In this document: positions 14,762 to 22,658 of the stretch, in pieces
How the letters are laid out: every line of letters begins with the position of its first letter
Numbering within the stretch: position 1 is the stretch's first letter
DNA from: Deltaproteobacteria bacterium
GTDB lineage: Bacteria; Desulfobacterota; Desulfuromonadia; Geobacterales; DSM-12255
Direction: 5' to 3'
NCBI GenBank assembly: GCA_021849045.1
Contig: JAJZTK010000031.1
Coordinates: 1 to 33,005, forward strand
DNA length: 33,005 nucleotides
Translations under genes and position numbers: made by a program
Notes under the pieces: generated by a model
Told to the model about the DNA's origin: nothing
What the model saw: only the letters and a program-made list of their open reading frames with translations
The model's database searches: none

Positions 14762-16116
14762 GCGGAACAAAGGGGTGCATTCTCCTGGCAGAAGACGATG
14801 CCACGTTCAGGAGTTTCGTCCGGACGATTCTCGAAGATGAGGGGTATGAGGTCCGTATTGCCCGTGACGGACGCGAAGGGAGTCAACTGCTTGGCCGGGA
14901 GAGTTTCGATCTGGTCATCTCGGACCTGAAGATGCCCCACAAGAGCGGACTGGAGCTGTTTCGGGAAACCCGGCAGGACCCCGGCGCGCCGCAGTTTGTT
15001 TTTCTGACTGCCTATGGCACCGTGGATGAAGCGGTAGCGGCAATGAAAGAGGGGGCTGTCGACTTTCTCACCAAACCGCTTTCCGCCCCGGAAGCGTTGC
15101 TCAACCTGGTCAACCGGGTCATGGAAAACCAGCAGCTTGCCAGGACGTTACACGCCATGAAGGAGTCAACCTCGACGGGCCTGCCTCCGGACGAACTGAT
15201 CTTTGCCGGCCAGGCGATGAAGCTGGTGCGCAACCTGGTTCTCGACGTTGCCGGCACCATGGCGACGGTGTTGATCTATGGCGAAAGCGGCACCGGCAAG
15301 GAATTGATCGCCAGAACCATCCATCTGCTGGGCCACGGGGGCAAGGCTCCCTTCGTCCCGCTCAACTGCGCCGCCATTCCGGAAAACCTCCTGGAGAGCG
15401 AACTGTTCGGCCATGAAAAAGGGGCCTTTACCGGTGCGATACAGGCCAGGCAAGGAAAGTTCGAGCTTGCCCGGGGGGGAACGATTTTCCTCGACGAGAT
15501 CGGTGAGATGCCGGTATCGTTGCAGGCCAAGCTGCTGCGCGTTCTGCAGGAACGGGTGTTCGAGCGGGTTGGCGGCAGCAGGGAGATCAGGGCCGATGTC
15601 AGGGTGATCGCCGCAACCAACCGGGACCTCCAGGATGAAGTGGCTGGACACCGCTTCCGGGAAGACCTGTATTATCGACTGAACGTCTTTCCCATCCATT
15701 TGCCTCCCTTGCGCGAGCGGGTCGACGCCATACCGCTCCTGGTAAATTTCTTCCTGGGGCACTTCAGCGGGCAGATCGGCAAGAAACTGAAAGGGATAGA
15801 ACCCGAGGCAGTGGCCGCCATGAGTCGCTATGCCTGGCCCGGCAATATCCGCGAACTTCAGAATGCCCTGGAACGGGCGGCCATCCTGGCCCAGGGGACT
15901 GTAAGGTGCGCGCATCTGCCCGATGGGCTCTTGAGCAAGGCCGCTCCTGCGGGCATGGACAGCAGAGAAGCACTGAAGTCGGTGGAACGGGACCTGATCA
16001 CCAAGGCGCTGGCCAGCCATGGAGGCAACCGCCGTCTGGCTGCCGAAGAACTGGGTATTTCCCGCCGCACCCTCCAGTACAAGCTCAAAGAATACGGTCT
16101 GCTCGAAGATAGGTGA
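14758..16116 (+). CDS. Sigma-54-dependent response regulator (NtrC family)
   Basis: The product has 452 aa in three parts. The receiver domain has D56 ([12 protein letters not shown]) as phosphoacceptor. The AAA+ domain has Walker A GESGTGKE at 175-182, the sigma-54 contact loop GAFTGA at 222-227 and the [13 protein letters not shown] segment. The C-terminal Fis-type helix-turn-helix reads [20 protein letters not shown]. It activates sigma-54 promoters. The next promoter downstream (16233-16248) is of that type with a palindrome just upstream, so it is the obvious target. Start overlaps the kinase stop by four bases. Confidence 0.95.
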   Translation: MSGTKGCILLAEDDATFRSFVRTILEDEGYEVRIARDGREGSQLLGRESFDLVISDLKMPHKSGLELFRETRQDPGAPQFVFLTAYGTVDEAVAAMKEGAVDFLTKPLSAPEALLNLVNRVMENQQLARTLHAMKESTSTGLPPDELIFAGQAMKLVRNLVLDVAGTMATVLIYGESGTGKELIARTIHLLGHGGKAPFVPLNCAAIPENLLESELFGHEKGAFTGAIQARQGKFELARGGTIFLDEIGEMPVSLQAKLLRVLQERVFERVGGSREIRADVRVIAATNRDLQDEVAGHRFREDLYYRLNVFPIHLPPLRERVDAIPLLVNFFLGHFSGQIGKKLKGIEPEAVAAMSRYAWPGNIRELQNALERAAILAQGTVRCAHLPDGLLSKAAPAGMDSREALKSVERDLITKALASHGGNRRLAAEELGISRRTLQYKLKEYGLLEDR

Positions 16117-16120
16117 GGAA

Positions 16121-16166
16121 GTGCAAAACGCTTCCCACTGCATGCAATGGTTTGCACCTGTTTTTC
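16121..16166 (+). terminator. Hairpin after the activator gene (terminator or enhancer site)
   Basis: GTGCAAAAC pairs with GGTTTGCAC and T5 follows two bases later. It lies five bases past the stop of the activator gene. Its centre is also about 115 nt upstream of the predicted sigma-54 start site, so it could serve as an enhancer-binding site instead. Confidence 0.5.
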
Positions 16167-16195
16167 AGAAATGACTATCGCACGGAGAGTACGGA

Positions 16196-16221
16196 TTCCG
16201 TAATATCAGCATATTACGAAA
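16196..16221 (+). promoter_or_regulatory. Palindromic operator-like site
   Basis: CGTAATAT-CAGC-ATATTACG is a perfect inverted repeat, extended to 10 of 11 positions with flanking TT/AA. It ends 11 nt before the -24 element, closer than usual for an enhancer site. It may bind the NtrC-type regulator or a second regulator. Confidence 0.55.
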
Positions 16222-16232
16222 CATATCGCTAT

Positions 16233-16248
16233 TGGCACGAGCCTTGGA
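16233..16248 (+). promoter_or_regulatory. Sigma-54 (-24/-12) promoter
   Basis: TGGCACGAGCCTTGGA matches the consensus TGGCAC-N5-TTGCW at all but one or two positions. It lies 47 nt before the first gene of the four-gene envelope operon, with a sigma-54 activator gene directly upstream. Confidence 0.8.
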
Positions 16249-16295
16249 ATACCTCCCCACAGAAACAACATCTCTCCTAGAGGAGGTATACCCAG

Positions 16296-16598
16296 ATGAA
16301 AAGAGGCACAATCATTCCCACACTGGCAGCTATCGCAACCCTCACGTTGACCGCCCAGGCATTTGCCCAGGGGGGCGGACGAATGGGAGGAAGCATGGCA
16401 GGAAGCCGTCAAATGTCAGCCACACACCAACAGGGTGGAGGACAGGGAAACGTGATGCAGCATGGCTCCACCAGCGGCACAGCCATGCAGAAAGGCCCCA
16501 TGAACGGTACCGGCCAGCAGAGCGTTATGCAGAAAAGAGCGGGAAATGCTGCCGGAGCCCGGCACACGCCTGGCAGCGGCATGACGGTTACACAATGA
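16296..16598 (+). CDS. Small exported Met/Gln/Gly-rich protein
   Basis: The product has 100 aa. Residues 1-25 are a signal peptide ending TAQAFAQ. The mature part is low-complexity with many Met, Gln, Gly, Ser, Thr and several His residues (GGRMGGSMAGSRQM, MQHGSTSGTAMQKGPM) and no Cys. It is probably disordered. Met/His-rich periplasmic peptides often bind copper or silver; that is only a possibility here. AGGAGGT precedes the ATG. It is the first gene of the sigma-54 operon. Confidence 0.75.
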   Translation: MKRGTIIPTLAAIATLTLTAQAFAQGGGRMGGSMAGSRQMSATHQQGGGQGNVMQHGSTSGTAMQKGPMNGTGQQSVMQKRAGNAAGARHTPGSGMTVTQ

Positions 16599-16644
16599 CC
16601 CGTTATAATGGCCACAGACCAAAGCCCATCCGGAGTTGTTGAGC

Positions 16645-17163
16645 ATGAGCATTGCACGCTTTTCGCCCGTAGTAACGCTGGCAGTCTTTCTGAATTGCCT
16701 GCTGATAGGCACCGCGTTCGCGGGCTTTGGATTCGGCGGCGATGATCTGGGGAAGAGCGGTCTAGACTTTAGCAAGGGGTACGACGTCAACACGGTGACT
16801 ACCGTTTCGGGCCGGATCGTCTCTTCCCCCCGGACCGATGAACATGAGCAGGTTTTCGTTGAAGTCAAGGCAGACGGCGACATCATCAGTCTCAGTCTCG
16901 GCCCGAAATCTTTCTGGGACAAAAAGGAAATCCCGCTCCATCCCAACGACGACATTGCCGCCAAGGGATCCAAGGCCCAGGGAAAAGACGGGAAGACATA
17001 TCTGCTGGTGCAAAAACTCACTAACCGAACAACCGGCGCCCAGATGGCAGTACGCAGCGAACGGGGAGTAGCTGCCTGGTCAGGGCGGAATGCGGGCGGC
17101 ATGATGTTCAATGGGCCGGGGGGCGGCATGCGGGGCAATGGCGGCGGCATGATGAGACGCTGA
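16645..17163 (+). CDS. Exported OB-fold-like protein with Gly/Met-rich tail
   Basis: The product has 172 aa from the ATG at 16645 (GGAG nine bases upstream; a TTG at 16636 is less likely). The signal peptide ends near GTAFAG. The core from about 45 to 125 alternates strands in an OB-like order (VSGRIVSSPRTDEHEQVFVE, then ISLSLGPKSFW, then DDIAAKGSKAQ, then KTYLLVQKLTN). The C-terminus is GGMMFNGPGGGMRGNGG and MMRR. The same kind of GM-rich tail ends the lipoprotein at 18114-19004. Function unknown; a periplasmic binding or metal-sequestering role is possible. Confidence 0.75.
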   Translation: MSIARFSPVVTLAVFLNCLLIGTAFAGFGFGGDDLGKSGLDFSKGYDVNTVTTVSGRIVSSPRTDEHEQVFVEVKADGDIISLSLGPKSFWDKKEIPLHPNDDIAAKGSKAQGKDGKTYLLVQKLTNRTTGAQMAVRSERGVAAWSGRNAGGMMFNGPGGGMRGNGGGMMRR

Positions 17164-17216
17164 AGACAGCCGGGCCGCTCTGCGCACAGTCGGCTTTCTT
17201 CAAAAAGGAGCTAATA

Positions 17217-18083
17217 GTGAAACAATCTCTTGGATCGGGACGGCTTTTCATCCTTCTCGCGGTCACAGCCACTTTTTTTCTCCCGGCAGCCGTTCATGCC
17301 GCCGGACCTGCCTATTCCGTCGGCCTCGGCTTCGAATTCGCCACCGGCAAATATGGCACCGGCACCAGGACGGACTCCGTTTACCTGCCGTTTACCGCGG
17401 CCATCTTCCCAACCGAGCGGCTCGATATTTCCCTGGAGCTCCCCTTTGTCTACCAGAGCTCAAGCGCCGTCGTGGCGGGCCAGTTTATGGGGATGCAGGG
17501 GCAGTCCGCGGGAACGCGGTCGGTTGGAGCCGCGATGAGCGGTCCCGGGGCGGGTTCCGGCTCCATGACATCAGCATCGTCGGGAACTGCCGGCAATTCC
17601 CAGGACGGGCTTGGCGACATGAAGCTGAAGGCGGGATATGTGCTGTATACCGAAGAAAAGCTTGTGCCGGCCATCCGCCCGAACTTTTACGTTAAGATTC
17701 CCACTGCTGACAAGAATAAGTTTCTCGGAACCGGCGCGTTCGACGAGGGGATGGCCGTGGAGCTCACGAAATGGTTCGGCAACTGGTTTGCCGACGGCGA
17801 GGCCGGGTATGCCTTCCAGGGGAAATCGTCGGTCCTGGCCGTCAGGGATTATCTGTATTACTACGCCGGAGGCGGGTACCAGCTCACCGACCGGTTGCGC
17901 CCTATGTTTCTGGTAAAAGGGAGCACCCCGATTGTCAAAGGAGCCTCGGCCCTCATGGAGGCTCGACTGAGGGTGAAGTACCAGCTGACCGAGCATGCCG
18001 GCTTCGACGGATACCTGGCCAAGGGAGTTGCCGATTCAAGCCCCGACTTTGGCACCGGAGTAGCAGTGTTCTACGATTTCTGA
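17217..18083 (+). CDS. Outer-membrane beta-barrel (transporter-like) protein
   Basis: The product has 288 aa from a GTG start with AAGGAG upstream. The signal peptide ends at AAVHAAG. After it, short amphipathic strands alternate through the protein (YSVGLGFEFATGKYG, VYLPFTAAIFPTERLDISLE, MKLKAGYVLYTEEKLVPAIR, YYAGGGYQLTDRLRPMFLVK), and the chain ends with Phe (GVAVFYDF), as barrels do. This is the pattern of the 'transporter, phenol degradation meta-pathway' type outer-membrane family. A Ser/Gly/Met-rich loop (residues about 90-125) is inserted between strands. It is the third gene of the sigma-54 operon and could release or take up a substrate across the outer membrane. Confidence 0.75.
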   Translation: MKQSLGSGRLFILLAVTATFFLPAAVHAAGPAYSVGLGFEFATGKYGTGTRTDSVYLPFTAAIFPTERLDISLELPFVYQSSSAVVAGQFMGMQGQSAGTRSVGAAMSGPGAGSGSMTSASSGTAGNSQDGLGDMKLKAGYVLYTEEKLVPAIRPNFYVKIPTADKNKFLGTGAFDEGMAVELTKWFGNWFADGEAGYAFQGKSSVLAVRDYLYYYAGGGYQLTDRLRPMFLVKGSTPIVKGASALMEARLRVKYQLTEHAGFDGYLAKGVADSSPDFGTGVAVFYDF

Positions 18084-18113
18084 TCACATCCACAATAAAT
18101 AAGGAGTCATACG

Positions 18114-19004
18114 ATGAAAAGAATCATTGCAGCAATAGGGTTGATGAGTGCGGCGGCTATCGCCGGCTGCGGCGGCAGCGGCAGTAACAGTGCCCAGACG
18201 GCACCGGTAAGCGGCGTCGTTGCCGACGGCTACCTCCGGAATGCCCTGGTGTTTCTCGACAAGAACGGCAACTATCAGCTGGATGCCGGGGAGCCGAATA
18301 CGACTACCGACCAGAACGGCGGATATACCTTGAATGTTGATCCTGCCGATGTTGGCAAGTATCCGGTCGTGGCGGTGGCGATCAAGGGCCAGACCATTGA
18401 CAAGGATACAGGCACTGCGGTTTCGAGCAGCTATCTCCTCAGCACCCCGGCAGCCGGTGTTTCCGGCACGGTCGGCAACTTCATCAGCCCGATGTCGACC
18501 CTTATCATGGAGAAACTCCAGGCGAATCCCGGCATGACCCTGGCAGGCGCCATGACCCAACTCCGCAACCAGCTGAACATGCCTGCCGGGATGGACATGC
18601 TCGGCAACTACGTGGCAGGTGCCGGGTCAGGGCAGTTCATGGCACAATACCAGACCATGCACCAGGTCGCCCAGCAGATGGCAGGCCTGATGGGTTCACA
18701 GTCGGGGCTCGTCATGAGCGGCAACAACGCGAACATGACCAGGTTCCGGAGCATGATGGGACAGATCAACCAGAACCTGCCGCAAATCGCCAACAACGCC
18801 GTTCAGGGGCTGGGGATGAACAGTACGTTCATGAATTCCATGATGAGCCAGATGCAGACGTCACTCCCCGGCATACCGGTATCGTCCGGCTTCCGGAATT
18901 TTTCGACCATGTTCCGCAACATGACCAGCCACCAGTACTTCTGGAATTACTCGTCCGGACAGATGAGGCCTACGACGGGGATGATGGGCGGGGGAATGCG
19001 CTAG
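18114..19004 (+). CDS. Met-rich lipoprotein with a calcium-loop-like repeat
   Basis: The product has 296 aa. The lipobox AIAGC (Cys at 19) is clear. Residues about 30-110 resemble a carboxypeptidase-regulatory/SdrD-like beta-sandwich: SGVVADGYLRNALVFLDKNG then NYQLDAGEPNTTTDQNGGY, where DKNGNYQLDAGE fits a calcium-binding loop. The C-terminal half is unusual, with about 25 Met residues and many Gln and Asn (FMAQYQTMHQVAQQMAGLMG, FRSMMGQINQN), ending GMMGGGMR. It is probably an outer-membrane-anchored binding protein. It closes the sigma-54 operon; a hairpin follows. Confidence 0.78.
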   Translation: MKRIIAAIGLMSAAAIAGCGGSGSNSAQTAPVSGVVADGYLRNALVFLDKNGNYQLDAGEPNTTTDQNGGYTLNVDPADVGKYPVVAVAIKGQTIDKDTGTAVSSSYLLSTPAAGVSGTVGNFISPMSTLIMEKLQANPGMTLAGAMTQLRNQLNMPAGMDMLGNYVAGAGSGQFMAQYQTMHQVAQQMAGLMGSQSGLVMSGNNANMTRFRSMMGQINQNLPQIANNAVQGLGMNSTFMNSMMSQMQTSLPGIPVSSGFRNFSTMFRNMTSHQYFWNYSSGQMRPTTGMMGGGMR

Positions 19005-19007
19005 TTA

Positions 19008-19049
19008 GAACGGGCAGGGTTGCGTCAGCAATAGCGACCCTGCCTGTTC
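19008..19049 (+). terminator. Strong hairpin closing the sigma-54 operon
   Basis: GAACGGGCAGGGT pairs with ACCCTGCCTGTTC (13 bp with one G-U) around a 16-nt loop. It starts just after the lipoprotein stop. No T-run follows, so the terminator call rests on stem strength and position. Confidence 0.6.
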
Positions 19050-19054
19050 TCCCG

Positions 19055-19279
19055 GCATCACAGTCGAACATCTCCCAGCATTTGACAGTCCTGCGCAATG
19101 CTCGGTTAATGGATTTCGCCCAGGATGATGCTCAACGTTGTTACTACGTCAGTCGCCCCCGGCTTGCGTCGACTGTCATTGCCCTGCTTGAAAAGGGAGA
19201 GCCGGCCATCCGCAAAACCAGGGAGGAGATCAATATGCACAGACAATCATCAGGAGGAGTGCTCCATGAAGGTCCGTGA
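19055..19279 (+). pseudogene. ArsR-family regulator remnant (N-terminus missing)
   Basis: The frame reads ASQSNISQHLTVLRNARLMD, then FAQDDAQRCYYVSRPRLAST and VIALLEKGEP. This is the recognition helix and wing of an ArsR winged-helix protein (SQSNISQHL.VLR..GL). The first 40 or so residues are absent; the frame upstream runs into the operon hairpin. It has no valid start, so it is a decayed copy. It directly precedes a SAM methyltransferase, a common ArsR partner. Confidence 0.6.
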
Positions 19280-19844
19280 CAGCGGCATGCCCGATGAAGA
19301 GATGTGGACCGGTTTTTTCGATCCGGCCAAGGTCCTGAGCATTTTCGGTCTCGACAGGGGGGTACGGGACCTGGTTGAATTCGGTTGCGGCTATGGAACC
19401 TTTACCCTGGCGGCCGCCGGAATTGCCGAAGGAACCGTCCATGCCCTCGACATTGAACCGGCAATGGTGGGCATTGTCCAACAAAAATGCCGCGAAGCCG
19501 ATATCACCAATGTCCGGGCAACGGTCCGCGATTTTGTGGCAGCAGGAACCGGCCTGACCGACAACTCCATGGATGCGGCCCTGCTCTTCAACATCCTGCA
19601 CCATGACGAGCCGGTAGGCTTGATGAAAGAGGCCCTGCGCGTACTCAAACCGAACGGCGTGCTGGCCGTCATTCATTGGAACTATGACCCTACGACGCCA
19701 CGCGGTCCGGCCATGGAAATCCGCCCCCGGCAGGAACAGTGCATCGAATGGGGAAAAGAAGCCGGATTCCGTTTCAACGAGCGGCACCGCCACGACCTGC
19801 CGCCGTACCACTACGGGTTGCTCTTCAGGAAACCCTTTACCTGA
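19266..19844 (+). CDS. Class I SAM-dependent methyltransferase
   Basis: The product has 192 aa from the ATG at 19266, with AGGAGGAG upstream. The Rossmann motif I is VEFGCGYGTF (residues 37-46), followed by HALDIEPAMV, then DNSMDAALLFNILHH and EALRVLKPNGVLAVIHW, which are the usual motifs II to IV of UbiE/ArsM-like methyltransferases. No conserved Cys trio typical of arsenite methyltransferase is seen (few Cys in all), so arsenic methylation is not supported. Substrate unknown. The neighbour upstream is the ArsR remnant and downstream a CGGC protein. Confidence 0.88.
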   Translation: MKVRDSGMPDEEMWTGFFDPAKVLSIFGLDRGVRDLVEFGCGYGTFTLAAAGIAEGTVHALDIEPAMVGIVQQKCREADITNVRATVRDFVAAGTGLTDNSMDAALLFNILHHDEPVGLMKEALRVLKPNGVLAVIHWNYDPTTPRGPAMEIRPRQEQCIEWGKEAGFRFNERHRHDLPPYHYGLLFRKPFT

Positions 19845-19930
19845 TGAGGCCCTTGCTGTCCGTGGGGCAGTCATCAGGGAACGACATCCCAACACGACCC
19901 ATGGTTATGGGAAGACACAAGGAGGCAGTC

Positions 19931-20260
19931 ATGAAGGTAGGCATCATCCGTTGTCAGTTGACCGAGGACATGTGCCCCGGCAGTACCGATTTCAAGGTTG
20001 CCAGGGAAGGGACGTTGGCCTTCGCGGAGACCGGTCCGGCGGAGATCATCGGGTTTCTTTCGTGCGGTGGCTGCTCCGGCAAGAAAGCCGTCACCAGGGC
20101 CGGGATGATGGTTGACCGGGGGGCAGAGGCAATCGTGTTCGCTTCCTGCATGAAGAACGGCAACCCCATCGGGTATCCTTGTCCGCACTTCGCGATGATC
20201 AAAGCTGCTGTCGAGAAGAAGCTCGGTCCCAAGACGAAAATCATCGACTGGACTCACTGA
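19931..20260 (+). CDS. CGGC-domain protein
   Basis: The product has 109 aa and matches the CGGC family: it opens MKVGIIRCQ, then MCPGSTDF, then FLSCGGCSGKK (C45 and C48), then IVFASCMKNG (C73) and PCPHF (C84). The Cys residues suggest metal or iron-sulfur binding, but the family role is not established. GGAGG precedes the ATG at 19931. It lies between the methyltransferase and the J-domain gene and is probably co-transcribed with the latter (9 nt gap). Confidence 0.85.
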   Translation: MKVGIIRCQLTEDMCPGSTDFKVAREGTLAFAETGPAEIIGFLSCGGCSGKKAVTRAGMMVDRGAEAIVFASCMKNGNPIGYPCPHFAMIKAAVEKKLGPKTKIIDWTH

Positions 20261-20269
20261 GATTATGCC

Positions 20270-20560
20270 ATGACCTATGCCGATTTGCAGGAGGCACTCC
20301 TGATTCTGGGGTTGGGAGATCGTGCCACACTGAAGGAAATCAAGACCCGGCAGAGGGAGCTGGTAAAACGATACCATCCTGATGCCGGCAATGCCGGCGA
20401 CCCCGAGTTGATCAGGAAGGTTAATGCAGCTTACAGGATGCTGCTCGACTATGTCTCCGAATACCGCTTCTCCTTTGCCGAGGATGAGTTTTACGAGCAG
20501 AATCCGGAAGAACGGCTTTGGATGCAATTTGCCGACGATCCACTGTGGGGGAAGAGATGA
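20270..20560 (+). CDS. Short J-domain (DnaJ-like) protein
   Basis: The product has 96 aa. A J domain fills residues 3 to about 65, with the HPD motif at 36-38 (VKRYHPDAGN) between helices II and III and INAAY-like NAAYRMLLDY later. It has no Gly/Phe or zinc-finger part, so it is a stand-alone co-chaperone-type domain. The remaining 30 residues are acidic and aromatic. Its stop overlaps the next ATG (ATGA at 20557-20560). Confidence 0.85.
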   Translation: MTYADLQEALLILGLGDRATLKEIKTRQRELVKRYHPDAGNAGDPELIRKVNAAYRMLLDYVSEYRFSFAEDEFYEQNPEERLWMQFADDPLWGKR

Positions 20561-20696
20561 GCTTGACTGGAGAACAGGGCATCCGGCTTGCTTTTTTTTC
20601 GGAGTCCTGGCGGTTGTTGTCGTTTGGGAGATCATTGCTCCACAGCATTTATTCAAAAGTCGCTTTAACCTGTATTTGCTTGACCTGATCGCCTGA
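20557..20696 (+). pseudogene. Sterol-desaturase-like N-terminal fragment with a frameshift
   Basis: From the overlapping ATG the frame reads MSLTGEQGIRLAFF up to a run of eight T. Continuing in the +1-base frame gives FGVLAVVVVWEIIAPQHLF, then KSRFNLYLLDLIA and a stop. The joined sequence matches the first membrane segment of sterol desaturase (fatty acid hydroxylase) proteins. The enzyme core with its His motifs is missing, so the gene is a short relic shifted at the T-run. Confidence 0.5.
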
Positions 20697-20703
20697 GTTT
20701 ACA

Positions 20704-20719
20704 TATTATGCGAATAATA
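20704..20719. promoter_or_regulatory. TetR operator candidate, site 1
   Basis: TATTAT-GCGA-ATAATA is a perfect inverted repeat 20 nt upstream of the TetR start. A similar sequence stands before the efflux operon. Confidence 0.5.
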
Positions 20720-20738
20720 GCTCACATGAGGCATTGAT

Positions 20739-21329
20739 ATGTTACCGAAAAAAAGCACTCGCATCCGCAAGGAAGAAATCGTCCGGGCCGCTCTCGACGT
20801 TGTCGGCAAGCGCGGGGTACGGGCACTGACCATTGCCGCCATCGCCGATGCGGCCGGCATGAGCGAGGCGAACATCTACCGGCATTTCGGCGGCAAGGAC
20901 GAGATCTTTGCCGCCCTGGCGGACTTCATCGGCAGTGCGGTGATGGGCAAGGCTTCCACCATCGCCGGTGGAAGCCGGAAGCCGCTGGAAAAGCTGGAAA
21001 CCATATATTTCTCCCACATCTCCCTGATCGCGGAACATCCGGGGATTCCCCGATTCGTCTTCTCCGACGATGTTCACCTCGGTCACCGGAACATCGCGGA
21101 CAAGTTGGCGCTACGCATCGGCAACTATGTAGAGACAATAACGGGCGTCATTGCCGCCGGGATTGCCGAAGGCAAATTGAAGCCTGGCCTGTCTCCCCGT
21201 GAAACGGCCCTGACCCTCCTCGGCATGATCCAGTTCAATGCCCTGCGTTGGACCATGGGTAACGCTTCCTTTGACATCCGGCAGGAGGCGGAAAAACTTT
21301 GGCATAATTTTATGAACTTGGTTCACTGA
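20739..21329 (+). CDS. TetR-family transcriptional repressor
   Basis: The product has 196 aa. The N-terminal helix-turn-helix is clear (IVRAALDVVGKRGVRALTIA, then DAAGMSEANIYRHFGGKDEI). The C-terminal two thirds are helical ligand/dimer domain (SHISLIAEHPGIPRFVFSDD), similar to efflux-linked TetR proteins. The next genes in the same direction encode an efflux system, the usual target. A palindrome precedes the gene and a related site precedes the efflux operon, consistent with auto-repression plus efflux control. The ATG at 20739 has only a weak GAGG upstream. Confidence 0.9.
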   Translation: MLPKKSTRIRKEEIVRAALDVVGKRGVRALTIAAIADAAGMSEANIYRHFGGKDEIFAALADFIGSAVMGKASTIAGGSRKPLEKLETIYFSHISLIAEHPGIPRFVFSDDVHLGHRNIADKLALRIGNYVETITGVIAAGIAEGKLKPGLSPRETALTLLGMIQFNALRWTMGNASFDIRQEAEKLWHNFMNLVH

Positions 21330-21352
21330 TTTTTTTTGCGTTGCACGTAAGT

Positions 21353-21367
21353 AAATAATCGCATAAC
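21353..21367. promoter_or_regulatory. TetR operator candidate, site 2
   Basis: Read on the minus strand this is GTTATGCGATTATTT, sharing TTATGCGA-TA with site 1. It lies about 120 nt before the membrane-fusion gene. Confidence 0.45.
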
Positions 21368-21485
21368 ATTCAACTCAAACAATATATCAAAGGAACTATA
21401 AAGTCTCCCCATCTGCATGCCCGTCAAACCTGCACAAGACAGTGATGCACAGACAGCCGTAGCCAAGTAACTTAAGGAGTCATCG

Positions 21486-22658
21486 ATGGACCTGCCAAAG
21501 TTTCTGGCCAGGAAGAGAAGATACCTGCTCTGGCCGGTAGCTGTTCTGGCCATAGGCATCGTGCTCAAGCTGACGCTCCTTGCCCCGCCGAAGGTCAAAG
21601 TCGTGACCATGGAAAAGCGCGATCTGACCGCCCAGATCTACGGCAACGGCACAGTAGAAGCCAAGGTGGTTGTCGGCGTCTCCAGCAAGATCACCGGCAG
21701 GATCGTGGCGTTGTATGCCGATCAGGGTAATCGGGTCACACAGGGCCAACTCCTGGCCAGGTTGGAAAACGATGACCTCCTCCAGCAGGAGCGGCAGTCC
21801 GAAGCCGGGCTGAACAGATCGGCGGCCAGTCTGAACGTCGAGCAGGCCAATCTCCGGAAGGCCCGGGTGAACCTGTCCCTGGCCGAAAAGAATGCTGAGC
21901 GGTACAAACGCCTGGCGGAAAATGATCTGGTCTCCAGGATGGAGGCAGAACAGTACGACACAACCTTCCAGGTGGCCAGGGAAGAGGTTGCCAGGTGTCA
22001 GGCAGCCATCGACGCGGTACGCATGGAACAACATGCCAGCCGTGCCGGTCTCGGCTTTGCCCGGAGCAAGGTGGCAGACACCCTCATCTATGCCCCCCAG
22101 GACGGGGTCATCATTACCCGCGACCTGGAGTTGGGGGCCACGGTTTCGCCGGGGATGTCGATCTTCACCCTGGCCGATCCGCGTACCGTCTGGGTCAAGG
22201 CCAATGTGGACGAATCACAGATGAGGGGGGTGGCTTCAGGCAATAAGGCCGTTATTACCCTGCGGTCCTCTTCCGGCGAGCAACTCCCCGGCCGGGTAGC
22301 CCGCATCGGGCACCAAAGCGACCGGGTGACCGAAGAGTTGGAGGTGGATGTGGCCTTTGAGAAGCCACTGCAAGGTCTCCGCCTGGGGGAGCAGTCCGAT
22401 GTCTACATCGTCACGGGGATGAAAAAGGATGCCCCCACCCTCCCATCTGCCGCCATTGTCACGAAAGGCAAGAAACGCGGGGTCTGGATCGTGGAGAACG
22501 GCAAGCTCATGTTCCGACCGGTGACCATCGGTATTGAGGATCGCCGCAACTTAACGGAAATCGTCGCCGGTCTCGACGCTGGCGCTCGTGTTGCTCTGGC
22601 GCCGCCGCCGGAAATGACCCGATTCAGGAACGGCATGAAAGTACGGGCAAGCCGATGA
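21486..22658 (+). CDS. Efflux membrane-fusion (periplasmic adaptor) protein, HlyD family
   Basis: The product has 390 aa. One N-terminal helix (YLLWPVAVLAIGIVLKLTLL) anchors it. Then come a barrel-sandwich (lipoyl-like) half (GNGTVEAKVVVGVSSKITGR), a coiled-coil hairpin at about 95-185, the second lipoyl half (DTLIYAPQDGVIITRDLELG) and beta-barrel segments (VWVKANVDESQMRG). It should link the ABC permease to an outer-membrane channel; no TolC-type gene is in the window. AAGGAG precedes the ATG. It overlaps the permease gene by four bases. Confidence 0.92.
   Translation: MDLPKFLARKRRYLLWPVAVLAIGIVLKLTLLAPPKVKVVTMEKRDLTAQIYGNGTVEAKVVVGVSSKITGRIVALYADQGNRVTQGQLLARLENDDLLQQERQSEAGLNRSAASLNVEQANLRKARVNLSLAEKNAERYKRLAENDLVSRMEAEQYDTTFQVAREEVARCQAAIDAVRMEQHASRAGLGFARSKVADTLIYAPQDGVIITRDLELGATVSPGMSIFTLADPRTVWVKANVDESQMRGVASGNKAVITLRSSSGEQLPGRVARIGHQSDRVTEELEVDVAFEKPLQGLRLGEQSDVYIVTGMKKDAPTLPSAAIVTKGKKRGVWIVENGKLMFRPVTIGIEDRRNLTEIVAGLDAGARVALAPPPEMTRFRNGMKVRASR

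Noticed and set aside
19266-19844. Arsenite methyltransferase (ArsM) as identity of the methyltransferase
   Set aside because: The ArsR relic suggests it, but the conserved Cys residues needed for arsenic binding are not present.
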